DNA from: Chrysomallon squamiferum
Taxonomy: Eukaryota > Mollusca > Gastropoda > Neomphalida > Peltospiridae
Length of the DNA: 64,000 nucleotides
Direction of reading: 5' to 3'
NCBI GenBank assembly: GCA_012295275.1
Contig: CM022670.1
Location: 16,916,698 to 16,980,697, forward strand
Shown piece by piece: positions 13,649-53,400 of the stretch (the stretch's first letter is position 1; each line of letters begins with the position of its first letter). Position numbers and translations under genes: made by a program. A model generated the notes under the pieces. That model did not search any database. It saw only the letters and a list, made by a program, of their open reading frames with translations, and was not told the origin of the DNA.

Positions 13649-15828
13649 TTATTGTTTAATCCAAACAACGGTATCGTGATCATGTTTTAGCTCACTGTCA
13701 GAAAGAAATTCTCCGTTCAGGCTTGTCTTAGCTTTGTATCCACGCTCAGAAAAGAACTCTGAAATATACTTAGTTCCGTTTTCGTTCTCTGTTGGAATCC
13801 AGTGCATTAATACGTAATATATGTGGAGTTCGTCAAAGAATCTAGCGGCTCGTCTGAAAGCTGCGTATTCATCTCCCTGTATGTCTATTTTCAAAACAAC
13901 AGATTTAAACGGAACCACTTTCCTCAGATCGTTAAGAGTTATAGTTCTCACCAGATCGTGAACGTTTCCAGAGAAAGACTTAAGCTCTTCGAGACTCAGA
14001 TGTGAAGTGCGAGCATCTGCAAGATTTCCAAACGGGCGATAGATCATTTCAGCAATACCGCGATAATCAGTGATGGCGTTTGTCACTAGAGTGATTAAAC
14101 CGGGAGGAAATCTGTTGAAGAGGATTGTCTTGTGGAACGGTAAAATGTTCATCTGCAGGGGTTCGACAGCTACGACTGAGCGCCCCATCGCCGCAGCTGT
14201 GATCGTGAACACACCCAGTGTAGATCCGAGGTCGATCACGTGGTACGATTTGTTGCTGCGTAGAATTGTCTTAAACATTTCTATCTCCTTGGTTTCCCAC
14301 AATCCTTTGTATTTGAGAGAACGCGAGAGAGGGATGTCTAAGTTTGGGTTGTTGATGCAGATCAGTGGGTGCGGTTTCACTGTTTTCAGACTGACGCAGT
14401 CAAACACGCCCGGCACGTCTTTCGTCAAGTCATCCGTGTCCACTTTTGTGGGATCAGTCTTCAGTTGATGAAGAATGTTGATAATCCTGGAACTGTTTGC
14501 CTGCCACGCGTCTAAGTCTATCATATCACCTGTAATATCTTGTTCACTGACGTTTATCGACAAATGATGTGACTTAACAGTCTGAACTGTGGTTGGTGTT
14601 TCGCTAAACTTGCTTGCTGCTGTTGTTACCCTGCTTGTTGCTGTTGTTACCCTGCTTGTTGCTGTTGTTACCCTACTTGTTACTGTTGTTACGCTGCTTG
14701 TTGACGTCGTATTCGTGTAATATGAATTTGCTGCAGTTGTTCTGTTAACGTGTTTCTGGTTGTTTCTGTTTAATTCCCATTCTAAACTTTCTAGAGTGGA
14801 CTGCAACAACGCTATACTTTCCATGATCCTTCTCCTGTCTTCAGGTTTAGCTAATTTCCGTTGTTCTAACAGACTCTGAATTCGACGTGTAAGTAAATTT
14901 CTTGTTATATAAAGCGGACCTCTGTCACTGTCGTTATGCATCTTCGATTCTGAGACTGGGTTCATTGTAGACTGATGCGAATCTAGGTAACTATGACTAT
15001 CGTTATCGTACCTGGTACCGTTGCTACTCGCTCTGTAATCTTTCTGTGTCCCGTTCTGTCGTCTGTTCCACGCTTGCTGTGTTTTTGAATCATTTAATCC
15101 GTGGAATGCGTTCTGCCTCTCAGTTTTAAACTCACCGTGCACATTGTAAGATTTAGTGGTTTCCATGTTTCTAGTTGCATCGCTTTCGAAAAGCGAATGA
15201 TCATCATCATCAGTAGTTTCAAATCTGTCGTTTGGATTCTCACTAACCGCTGCTCTGACAGTCTGGCTGGTTTTATCAACCGTAACCTGTGATGATGCTG
15301 TCGTTGTTACTGTTGTTTGTGGTGTTCTTGTTGTTGCTTTGTCACTAGCAAGAATCCACAGTTTAGCTAGAAGACCAGCCACATCTAATCCTGAATCTTT
15401 TGCAAGTTGTTTTAATTTTTTTCGTAATTTTGAGAAGGAATCGGATTTTGTGTCGGAATCAGTAACGTCGTTTGACGGTGTGGACGTTGAGCTGTGTGCG
15501 GATATCAGTGTTTGATACAACCGATTTGGCATCTCCGTAGAAGCAATACGATCTGTCGTTGTATAACCAGGCTTTTTTCTGTTTTTTGAGGTTCCTGGAC
15601 ATTGAAAGAATGATCGCCTATCGGCCATTTGTTATGAGAGAATATTTTTTTCAGTTGTTCCTGATTAAAATGAATAAGAGAAAAATCGTGGGGCGTTCCC
15701 TTTATCCTTACAACATAGGCACAAAAACAGATCAACACAACAAACACTGCGACCAGTATCATTATTGTTTTCTTCATTCGCCTCATTTCGCTAGTGTATT
15801 CGTGTTTTTTAAATTCCACATCGGCCAT
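13649..15828 (-). CDS. Membrane-anchored FkbM-type methyltransferase with long stalk (frame break)
   Basis: The C-terminal third is an S-adenosylmethionine-dependent methyltransferase of the FkbM type: motif I reads IDLGSTLGVF, followed by VVAVEP, and the family signature near the end reads KIDIQGDE. ATG 15828 begins MADVEF with a hydrophobic helix near residues 21-40 (IMILVAVFVVLICFC) behind basic residues, as in a type II Golgi/ER membrane protein. That frame closes at 15505. The long frame starts at ATG 15628 (659 residues) and has no helix of its own. The frames are offset as by one missing base, probably near the two A6 runs at about 15575-15592. I read this as one gene with an indel. 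A start at 15628 giving a soluble form is the alternative. The stalk is Ser/Thr-rich with a short repeat (TTATSRV). The catalytic part is paralogous to the gene at 18870. Substrate unknown. Confidence 0.8.
14615..14705 (-). repeat. In-frame 21-bp coding repeat
   Basis: Four tandem units of 21 bp encode a seven-residue motif close to VTTATSR in the stalk of the methyltransferase. Because the period is a multiple of three, copy-number change would keep the frame. Confidence 0.85.
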
Positions 15829-18800
15829 TTTCACAGTAGGCCAATCATGTCAGTGTGTAAAACGTCAAACAGTAATAATTAAAATACCTCACAGATTTTC
15901 AACAAAGCTTCCCAATATGTGTACATTTAAGCAGATGTTTCAATAATAACCGACTCTGTTGTTGACGTCGACAGCCAGTCCAGTCACGCTATCGATGTCG
16001 TATTGATCAGTGAAGGAGTTACTTACAGTTTATTTAATGTAAATAACACTAAGGAGGTTTTGACTTCTTAATTTGATATCATCAAAATGTGTTTATCTTT
16101 GTGTTACTAAATCCATTTAGGTGACAGATAACACCAACTCTGTGAACTGGATACAAAGCCTGCAATATGAAATTTGAAAAAACACTTCAAAACATTGTTA
16201 ACTATTTCTTTATGGATCAAATATGAGCGATGTTACAAATATTTTTCACTCAATGTTTAACTGAGTAGTAAATCTTAACAGAACAAACAATTATTGTCCA
16301 TTAGACGATAGCAATAGCGTATATTTAAAATTAGTTTAAGATGTAGAAAAAAATTCAGTTTGAACGTCTTGTTTGACAGTTGTATATTAAGGTATTCAAG
16401 AACACAGCTGATATTGATATTTATTTCATGTATATACCTCTGTGCAAGCCTTGTTTACGCTATAACAGTATACAGCCAGTAAATACTGAAGACAAAAACC
16501 AAGTCGATCTTGAGAAAAAATTGTTCAGTTTGATTAACAATACTATAAAACTATGTTCATCGATTTTCTGTTATTTGGTATTTCATACTAATACATTTTC
16601 TTAAAACCACGAACATAAATTTTCTATCATTTGAAAATTTATACTTATACATTTTTTAAATACAAAGTTTTGTTTAGTAGGAAATATTTCTGTATCTACC
16701 TCCCTAAATATCTGAAAATACATAACACTGTATTCGACAAAGCAACCGTTGTGTACTAGCTGGAGTAGAATGAAACTGAACTGTCGCACCAAAGAGATTT
16801 GATCCAGCGACCTGTGATAACGTAGACGAGCAACCCAAGCAACGACTAACAGTCAGAACTGCGATGAAGAAGTATAATAACAGTAATGAATTAAATAAAT
16901 ATGTTTATGTTTAGAAACAAATAACAAAGAAAAAAGATTTGCTGTATTCAGGCATACAGGCAATTACGAACTCTGCGTAGCTGTTTGGGCGTATGTTGGT
17001 CTGTATGTGCGTGTGCGCGCGCGTTTGTCGATGTATTCATGCAAACATAGGCCTACATACAGACAGACACACATACACAGACATTCATAAATGCATTAAT
17101 AATAGCGATCAGTTTCATTCGAAGAATCATTATATTAATGACTGTTATGACATATATTTATCACTAATCCTAAATCTAGGATACTTGAAAAGTGTTGAGA
17201 ATATTAACAAATAGTTGGCTAGTCTTTCAAGTTTATTTGCACTACCGCCTGAGGTCATGTTGCTTTGTGCGGCTGATCTACCGAAGTAAAGAAAAATCAT
17301 TCGGCAAAAGACAACAGGTAAGAATGCAGTTCACTTTGTTTATACTAAATTTAGAGTTCGGTCTTTGTTTAATTGGTTTACTGTTTGTCTAAGTTATTAT
17401 ACCACTCTCGCCAGTTTACTTACAATCATATCGATTCATTTTAAATATGCGTGAACGGATGCAGGTATGTGACTATGTCGGTGCTAAATGTTGTTAAGTA
17501 ATTTGTATTTCCTGCATGTATTTCGGACTATTAATCGGAAACAAGTCTAATGTAAGTAAGAAGGTAATCGTACGATCATTTGCGAGTTTTAAAACTTAAC
17601 TGAATTCTATTATTATGTCTGCAATAAGTATTTCAACGTAAAGATATTTCAAACATTGTTGTTTCAATGCCGAAGTAAATACAAAATACGTAAATAGCCC
17701 AGTTTATAATTTCCTTTGAATTTCCTCGCAGTGATATAATGAATATTATGGACTATAATAATACATGTTAAAGATTATGTCAATATATAATATAAAAAGA
17801 AAGTAAATTAAATAGTTACATCTGTAACTTTATTTGTAAAAAAAAATAAAAAAAAATAAGCACAACAGCGGACATGTTTATCGTGTTACGGGAGATAACT
17901 CTGATTTATTTCAATAAACATTTCATAAGTAGTGGTTTAGATAAAACTATTACATTGCACCATTATATGGCGATGTTATAAAAAAATATATTTTGCTAAC
18001 AAAATTTACATATAAAATTTGCTGATTTAATTATTAATGATCATATGTTATTTTTGTTGTTGTTGTTGTTGTTGTATCTAATTAAAAAACGAGAGTGAAG
18101 AAACATTAAGGATACTACGGTCAAAAGCAAACTAAACAATTAAAATGCAAACACAAATATTTAAAAAAATGGCCCATGGAGGAAGACAAACAACCAAAAT
18201 TTATTTCAGTCAAATTCCATTCGACAACTAAATTCAATATTAAGGGGAAACAGATATCTTAGTATCCATGGACAACATTCCCTTTCTGTGAAAATGAGAG
18301 TGATGAAAATTTTTTTTTATCTCTCCATAAAGAAATGTATTTGATATTCTGGTTACAGGCCTAGGTTTATTTCTAATGGCGTCTTGTTAAAGTCGGATAT
18401 TGTTGTTCTGGATATAACTAAATAATCAAAAAAAACCTCGTATCTTGAACTGTGAAATATATCAGATATCTGCAATACATTTCTTTAGCGATATTTTAAC
18501 TAATTAGTAAATTCGGACCATTATTATAGATTACTGTGAAGATTACCCTTTAAATATTTTCATCTTTATCTTCATAATTTAAAGACTTATACTGCTAAGA
18601 ACTGTATTTTTCTTATTAATTAAATGAATATTTTGTCTTTGACAAGTCTCTCTTTATTGACATACTGTTAATACAGTCAAGGTAATAAATAAAAGCATTA
18701 TTTGTGGTGCACTGACTGGGAATTAAGAAATGTATATACATAAACACATTAATTGTGTAATATTATATTTACATTTTTTCATATTTTTGTTTTGTTTTAT

Positions 18801-18869
18801 CTGTCTATTAAATGTAAATTATTATTATTATTTATTTATTCTTTTTAGAGAGAGAAAACATCTCATGCA
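15829..18869. other. Shared upstream region of two divergent methyltransferase genes
   Basis: About 3 kb between head-to-head paralogues. No coding exon seen. A strong donor (ACAACAG|GTAAGAA, exon end 17317) and an acceptor (TTTTTAG at 18848) suggest the plus-strand gene has a 5' untranslated exon ending at 17317. Promoters for both genes should lie here. I cannot place them from sequence alone. Confidence 0.5.
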
Positions 18870-19907
18870 ATGTTTATACGTCGAACTGCACTGGTTGTAA
18901 TAAGTCTTTTGGTCATTTTCCTGATACTACTTACAGTGCTGCCTTGGAGACCGAACAACAGACATTTTCCAGTTGACAGTATAAAGCAGTTTGTCACGAC
19001 ACAAAAGCCATTTCACAACTTCATAGATCCTGACGACATTCGAATTATAGAAAGTTTTTCTTCGCACAAGCGTGAGAATAAATCGGTCATTACCGGTGGA
19101 AAAACAATTCCAAGAATCTACATTTACAAAGCTAAACTTATTAAAAGACGATCAGAATGCGTGCGACTCGAAACACCGAATGGATTCACCCCAATATGTA
19201 TATATGACGTGAAAACCGACAGTCTGATGAGTTCGTTTATTAAAGACCATCGAACATGGGAATCGGATTACGTGAACGTCATGAACCAAGTTCTGCAGAA
19301 ATACCCCGATATGCATTTACTGGACATAGGCTGCAGCATAGGCGTGTACACACTGAATGCTGCCAAAATGGGACGCCAAGTCGTTGCAGTAGACGCTCTC
19401 AAGTCGAACATGGAATTGTTATACTCTTCGCTTGTTTATGGGAAACTGAAACGGAATGTGACTCTTGTGTGGAATGCACTGTCTGACGTACGAAAGCTCG
19501 TCAGTGTAAAAGTAGGGAAGAATAACATAGGAGGGTCTCATGTCGATCACGAACCACTGATTGAAAAGAAGTTATCGTTTCTGTACACATCTCCAACGGT
19601 AGACGCCGTTTTTCTGGATGATCTGACAGAACTGGTGTCTTCCAAAATGCATAAAGTGTACATGAAAATAGACAGCGAAGGAAGTGAAGCCAAAATTCTA
19701 AGGAAAAGCTCGACTTTCTTCCAGTCGCTAGATGTTAGATACATCCAAATGGAATGGACGTTCCAAAGAAACAAGGATGGTTTAGAAATTTTGCAGTTTT
19801 TAACTAGCTATGGATTTTTGCCTTACTCTGGTTTAGGTTTGAAAAAGGTTTTAGATCCCAGTCAATACGGAAGATGGCCAGATGACATTCTATGGATAAA
19901 AAGATAA
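18870..19907 (+). CDS. Membrane-anchored FkbM-type methyltransferase, 345 aa
   Basis: Single coding exon. Residues 8-24 form a hydrophobic signal-anchor after two arginines, so the predicted topology is type II with the catalytic domain in the Golgi/ER lumen. Motif I is LDIGCSIGVY (about 151-160), followed by VVAVDA at 171-176. The FkbM signature is KIDSEGSE (about 266-273). The end, DDILWIKR, resembles the paralogue's VVWIKQ. Upstream of motif I, both proteins share the pattern C..L.T....P.ICI and a W-E step, so they are duplicates. This copy lacks the long Ser/Thr stalk. An acceptor at 18848 lies 21 bp before the ATG, so the intron before it is in the 5' leader. FkbM enzymes are O-methyltransferases, often acting on sugars. 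A glycan substrate is inference. Confidence 0.85.
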   Translation: MFIRRTALVVISLLVIFLILLTVLPWRPNNRHFPVDSIKQFVTTQKPFHNFIDPDDIRIIESFSSHKRENKSVITGGKTIPRIYIYKAKLIKRRSECVRLETPNGFTPICIYDVKTDSLMSSFIKDHRTWESDYVNVMNQVLQKYPDMHLLDIGCSIGVYTLNAAKMGRQVVAVDALKSNMELLYSSLVYGKLKRNVTLVWNALSDVRKLVSVKVGKNNIGGSHVDHEPLIEKKLSFLYTSPTVDAVFLDDLTELVSSKMHKVYMKIDSEGSEAKILRKSSTFFQSLDVRYIQMEWTFQRNKDGLEILQFLTSYGFLPYSGLGLKKVLDPSQYGRWPDDILWIKR

Positions 19908-20382
19908 TTTAAAAAAAAACAAGAAGCATCGAGCTAAGAAAAATATTTCAGAACCCATTCGGCATGTGTTATGATGACCAGATGTCATTATGACAAAAAA
20001 AGACAATTCACACAGGCAATACAAATTATTCAGCTATCAAAACTGAACAAGGTTTAAACCTTTTTTAGAAGGTGATTCTGAAGGATCATCTTTAATATTT
20101 ATATAAGGAATGCTTGGCAGTGAGATCCTCTGATGGATCATGGCAAATATAAATCTTATATATTTTACTAAATATATCAAAGTAATCTGGATTATCATAC
20201 AGAAACATTTTAAAGGAACGGACCAGATATTATAATATCTGTGATATCCTTAACATATCGCTAGATTCATCATTTATTAACATAATTTTCCAGATTTGCA
20301 TTAAAAACAAAATTATATAAATATAGTATGTGTGGGTGGGTGGGTGTGTGCGATGGTCGTATAAACATGTGTGAGTGTGTAT

Positions 20383-20433
<51 letters not shown>

Positions 20434-20553
20434 TGTGTTAAAAATTTAAAAATTTAAAAATTTTCCAATATATATATAATTTATTTATTATTTTTTTATA
20501 TTTTATTTCTTTTCCTTTGATTTGATTTGATTTGATTTGATTTATTTATTTAT

Positions 20554-20588
<35 letters not shown>

Positions 20589-22457
20589 TATTTTTTATTT
20601 TCTCTTTAATTTAATTATTTTAGTTTTCTTCTTTTATCTTTTAGCAGTATCTTCGGATCTTGATTTATCCTCACGTGTTTAAATATAAAAATTCACTTTT
20701 TATGATATTTTTAATATTTCTAAAAATATATATATATATATATTTTTTTTTTTTTTAATTTTTATTTAATATCTTCTGTTGCAGATTTGTTCTTAAGTAA
20801 AATATTAACTTTTTGAAACGCAACAGTTTAATATCACTATTTTTCATTACTTTCTGTTTTAGATACTATTAAATACTATATATATAATTATTAATATGCT
20901 GTGGGTTTTAATTTATAAGTTTATTTTGGAGATATTAATATATTTTAATTTTATTTTATTTTAAAATTTTATTTATTTATTTTATTTTATTTTATTTATT
21001 TTAATTTATTTTATTTGTTTCAGTTATTTTCTAATATATTTTTTTAAATTTAATTGTTTTGTGGGGTTTGTATTAATTTATATTTTATATGCAGATATTG
21101 TTTTTAATGAATAATATGTTTTTATTATAAAATTGTTATTATTTTTAATATATAATTTAATTTCTTATTATATTTTTTATGCATAATTTTAGTTACTTTT
21201 TATTTCATTTTTTTTTTTTTATGGTTTAATATACTTGTTTTAATTTATTTTATATTATTTCATTTTACTTGTGTGTATGTTTTTAAATATTTTCCATGTT
21301 ACCATTGTTTTTATCCAGTCTATTTTTACTGTGTATTTTACTGTTACAATTATGAGGTCATACAGATCTGTAAAATTTTACATTTGTTTCATTGTTGTTT
21401 TCTTTTCTTTTAATTACTGCATTAACCTCATCTATAATAATAATAACAATAACAACAACCACAGTAACGAAGATGATTAATTTTAAAGTAAAAAAATCAC
21501 AAAAATAATATGACGTCGACAGTAATGAAGTATATATATATATATAGATAGATAGATATATTACCACGAGTAATAACTATATCACAATAATAATATCTTA
21601 CGACAAAATAACAAGGTCAGTTTTTGATATATATATATATTACTTCACCTAGATTATTTGAGTACAGTCTGGTCTTGTGTGTGCGGTTGCGTGTGTGTGT
21701 GTGTGTTCTGAATGTTGCAGACGAGTGGTCACACCCAGACAGCTGAACAGACGAAAACAATAATTTGACGTGTTAGTCACAAAGTCATTGTCCTGTATAA
21801 CAAAAGAGAAAACAACGACAAACATGGCGGAAAAATACGTATGGGTGTGAAACTCTTTTTGTGTTTAGTACTTTACAACAAGGATCCAAAACAAATATGA
21901 TATCTCAGCCAGTGTAGATAACATAAAATTAGTCTGAAAAAAAAAAAAAAATATGCATTAATTATTTATTTATTAACACTTATTGTTCCTTGTACATCCT
22001 CTTTATCAAATGTTAAGAATACCGAAATTTCACTTGCGACAATTTCGTTTTTCAAATATTTACTGAGATGTCAAAGGTTATTTTACTTAATTTTTGAGCT
22101 TTTAAATGTTTACTGAGATATAAAACGTTATTATACTTCATTTCTGTGTGTCTAAATGTTTACTGAGATATAAAACGTTATTATACTTCATTTCTGTGTA
22201 TCTAAATGTTTACTGAGATATAAAACGTCATTATACTTCATTTTTGTCACTTCTAAATGTGTACTGAGATATACAATAGTATTTATACTTTATCTTCCAC
22301 AGATATTTGTGAGTACAGTTAACAATATTTTTAACTCGCTTGATTTAACTGTTATCTTTAGAAGAGATCGCGACGTATAACGAGATAATTATTTACAAGC
22401 TGTGTTAGTTTTATCTAGAACTATGTCCTCTGATAGCAGTAAACTATCAGCAGCAAC
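19908..22457. other. AT-rich spacer before the large receptor-like gene
   Basis: No coding exon recognised. It holds the 3' end of the methyltransferase transcript, a GT run near 20385-20432, TTTGA and poly-T runs near 20519-20586, and very AT-rich DNA to about 21480. A less biased stretch around 21720-21850 may be promoter or leader of the next gene. A five-copy 50-bp array follows. Confidence 0.55.
22054..22300. repeat. 50-bp minisatellite, five copies
   Basis: Units begin at about 22054, 22104, 22154, 22204 and 22255 with AAATGTTTACTGAGATAT. The three middle copies are nearly identical and the outer ones diverged. Confidence 0.92.
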
Positions 22458-50143
<27,686 letters not shown>

Positions 50144-50190
50144 TATCTTTTTTTTTTCTCTCTCTTTTTTTTTTTTTACAGAAAAATTAA

Positions 50191-50196
50191 AATAAA
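50191..50196 (+). promoter_or_regulatory. Candidate polyadenylation signal of the receptor-like gene
   Basis: AATAAA 48 bp after the stop codon. Several later copies exist, so the 3' end may be longer. Confidence 0.35.
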
Positions 50197-50597
50197 GATA
50201 TTGCAGAAATGAACAGTGTAAGAATGTGGTTGTAAAATGTCAAACTGAAAATGTATAATTATATTTTAAACAAAGGTTATGTTATTTTAAAAATATTTTG
50301 TGTATATTCTTGTATATTTCATTGTTTAATGTACATAAACAAAGTTCACACCAGAAATGTATGTCCCATCCTCATCACACAGGACCAAAACTTTGTTGAT
50401 AATTTATTGTCAAGTGCTACTTTCAGAGATAATCTTTGTTACTTGTATATCTGCAGAATAGACAGTTAATTCATCTTTTTTTATTTTCCAATCAGTAATC
50501 ATCTTGTCATTATTTTTTACTAATGTATATATTTTTTATTATTTCTTTTTTTTTTTTTTTTTTAAGATGCATTTTGGTTTACCTTTGTGTATATGTC

Positions 50598-50628
<31 letters not shown>

Positions 50629-52766
50629 GTTGTGTTTGTGATTGTGTGTTTGTTTTATGGTTAGACTGTTTTTTAATTAAATTTTTATAATTAAATGATT
50701 GAAATATATAATGTTGTTTGTTGTTATTGGTATTTTTGTTTATTTGTTGTTGTTTTTGTAGGGTTTTATTTTTTATTTATAACTGTTTGTGGTTTTTTTA
50801 ATTATTTGTTGTTGCTTTTTTAATTTTTTTGTTGTTGCTTTTTTTATATTGTATTGGGGATTTTTGTTTTGTATTGTTGTTTTCTTTTCTTGTTTTTTTT
50901 TTTTTTTTAAATTTTTTTTTATTTTTTGAAACTCTCTATGTTTGTCTGCAACCTATTATTTTATGAGAAAAATTTCAAGGAACTTTGGTTGAAAAAAAAA
51001 ATATAATAATAAATGATGATGAAAGGGCTGCCGATGATGATGATGATGATGATGATGTAATATGAAGGGGAGTGAACTCCAGTTGATTTATATACATGAT
51101 GGTTTCTTCCAAATAATTTCAGAATCTACGTGTGATTTGTCAGTATTAGGTCAGTTATTTGGGTATCAGCCCATGAAGTACTTCTGACTGAGAACTGGGT
51201 CAGTTTCTTCTGTCATAACAAACACAGAACTTTAAATAAATGTAGAGTATATGGTTGCTAGGTACACAAATAAGTCCACTAGATAAGAACAACCCTTTGG
51301 TCTTGTTGGAAATGAAATGTTAAGCCATGTTAAAAAAAAAAGATAATAATAATAAAAAGAACTGTTTAGTTTCTCCACCCCACCAGAGGAATGCTTTCTG
51401 ATCTCAAAATTTGTTTAATTTTATTATTATTATTATTATTATTATTATCATTATTATTATTATTATTATTATTATTTACAAACTCAAGATTCCTGAATTA
51501 CCAGTTTGACCCAGATTGTGACTTCTTCACTACTTTTTGCTGGCCGATGCGTTCAGTTGATCATAATTTCAGAAGCAGTCAGTATTCAGTGATGTTCAGG
51601 ATCAAGCTGAGAAGGGGCAAAGTACAAGAAAAACAAGTTTCTGTTCAGCTTACACATTTGTAATACGCTGTCACCTTAAATACGCACAGCTGAACTTTTT
51701 TTTCTTTCTCTCAGCTATTTTAATGTCTTCATGTGCAGTTTCTAATCTGGAAGTTTCTTTAGTTGTGTATGCCTTTTTATCACACCTGGCCATGAAGATG
51801 CTTGCTAGATGGGTTTTTTAATTTTGTTTCCTGCTCACCACCATTCTACGTAAAAGATAATGAAAAAAAAATCTCACTTACACGGCCTGCCTGGAAATAC
51901 TGAATGAGTGAATGACAAACAAGTATTTTTTATCTTACAGATTTACTATGCCGAAGTCACGTTTTAGAGCATACTGAGATTGGATTTCATTTCTGTAAAT
52001 ATGTAAAGATGAGCTTTGTGTTTATTATTTCATTGATAAAAGCAATGTTTTGAATTACACAAGCATAACTCATCCCAAAAAAATCTGTTCGTAGGTCCAA
52101 GAAATAAGTCACACATGATCACGCTGTTTGTCCTTACATATTAGGGACTACGTTACAAACCTCATAACAATTTAACTGGAACAGTCTAGCTATAACCTAG
52201 CTGTAGAGTATTATCTGAAACATTTATATCAGAGTAAGTAGTTCAGTATTCATTATCTAGGTAAAACTAATAATTGGATGCGAATTCTGAAACACAAAAC
52301 CCCAAAGCAGCAATATAATTTATATATTTATTATTGTAACTGTTGCTTATTGTCGTCATTGTCGTTGTTTTAACGTTCGAGAGCAGTAAAAGACGTACAT
52401 TAAGAAATATTTAACTGCTTAATGTGTGTTTGGTAAACATGCACTGTAAGGAACGTGCCAACCAGGGCGTGTCGACTTTGTAAGACTGGAACTACAACTG
52501 AGGACGGACGTTGATAACGAGATCACAAAAGCTGTGAAATAAAATATGCTGTTCGTATCTGTGGAGTTTATCCAACCGTGCGCTGGGGTGGACTGTTGCT
52601 ATGAAGAGTTCATTCAATGTACGAACAATGGTTTTATTTATCCTTGTAATGTCATTGAAGGACAACTGAAGTGATGTTTACCAAAGTAAAAAATAAAATA
52701 ATAATATACCACCATGCGCAAATCGACGATTATTTGTTGTTATTACAATTATTTTGTTTATATGTA

Positions 52767-52889
<123 letters not shown>

Positions 52890-53039
52890 GTGTGTGAATA
52901 GATATATAGATAGGTATAGATACAGAGATAAATAGATAGATAAAGAGACAGACAGACAGACAAGTAATTATTATTATTTATTTATTTTATTTTATTTTAT
53001 TTTATTTTATTTTTTTTTATTTATTTATTTATTTATTCT

Positions 53040-53400
53040 TGTTGTTATGAAGGCAGTGGAGATGGTTTTGTTGTCGTCGTGTTTGCTCGGTTGCTTTGTG
53101 TAATGACGTATTAACGTATGGGATTACAAGACATTAAAAATAATATTTTATAATAGGTTCGTATTCTAATAAACATGTATTTACCTGTAAACAATGAAGA
53201 AAACATTCACCTGTGCAGGTGTTTCGTCACCATTTACGGAACCTCAAACTAATATGTCATTCATTTGTGTTTTATAGCAACGACTTGAATGACCAAGAAC
53301 GCAACCGCCGAGTGATTAGTCAATATCTATTACGTGTAGATTCGATCACACCACATAATGTCAGGAGATATGCTCTGTTGTGATTCCTTTCAAAAACAAA
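53040..53400. repeat. Dispersed repeat family, copy 1
   Basis: TATTTACCTGTAAACAATGA then AAAACATTCACCTGT at about 53180, and GTAGATTCGATCACACC at about 53336, match copy 2 near 56070-56350 in the same order. The left part (TGGTTTTGTTGTCGTCGTG) also resembles 54330-54365. Confidence 0.6.

Noticed and set aside
15670-15828. Separate short membrane protein unrelated to the methyltransferase
   Set aside because: The paralogue at 18870 has the same anchor-plus-catalytic design, so an indel in one gene is simpler.
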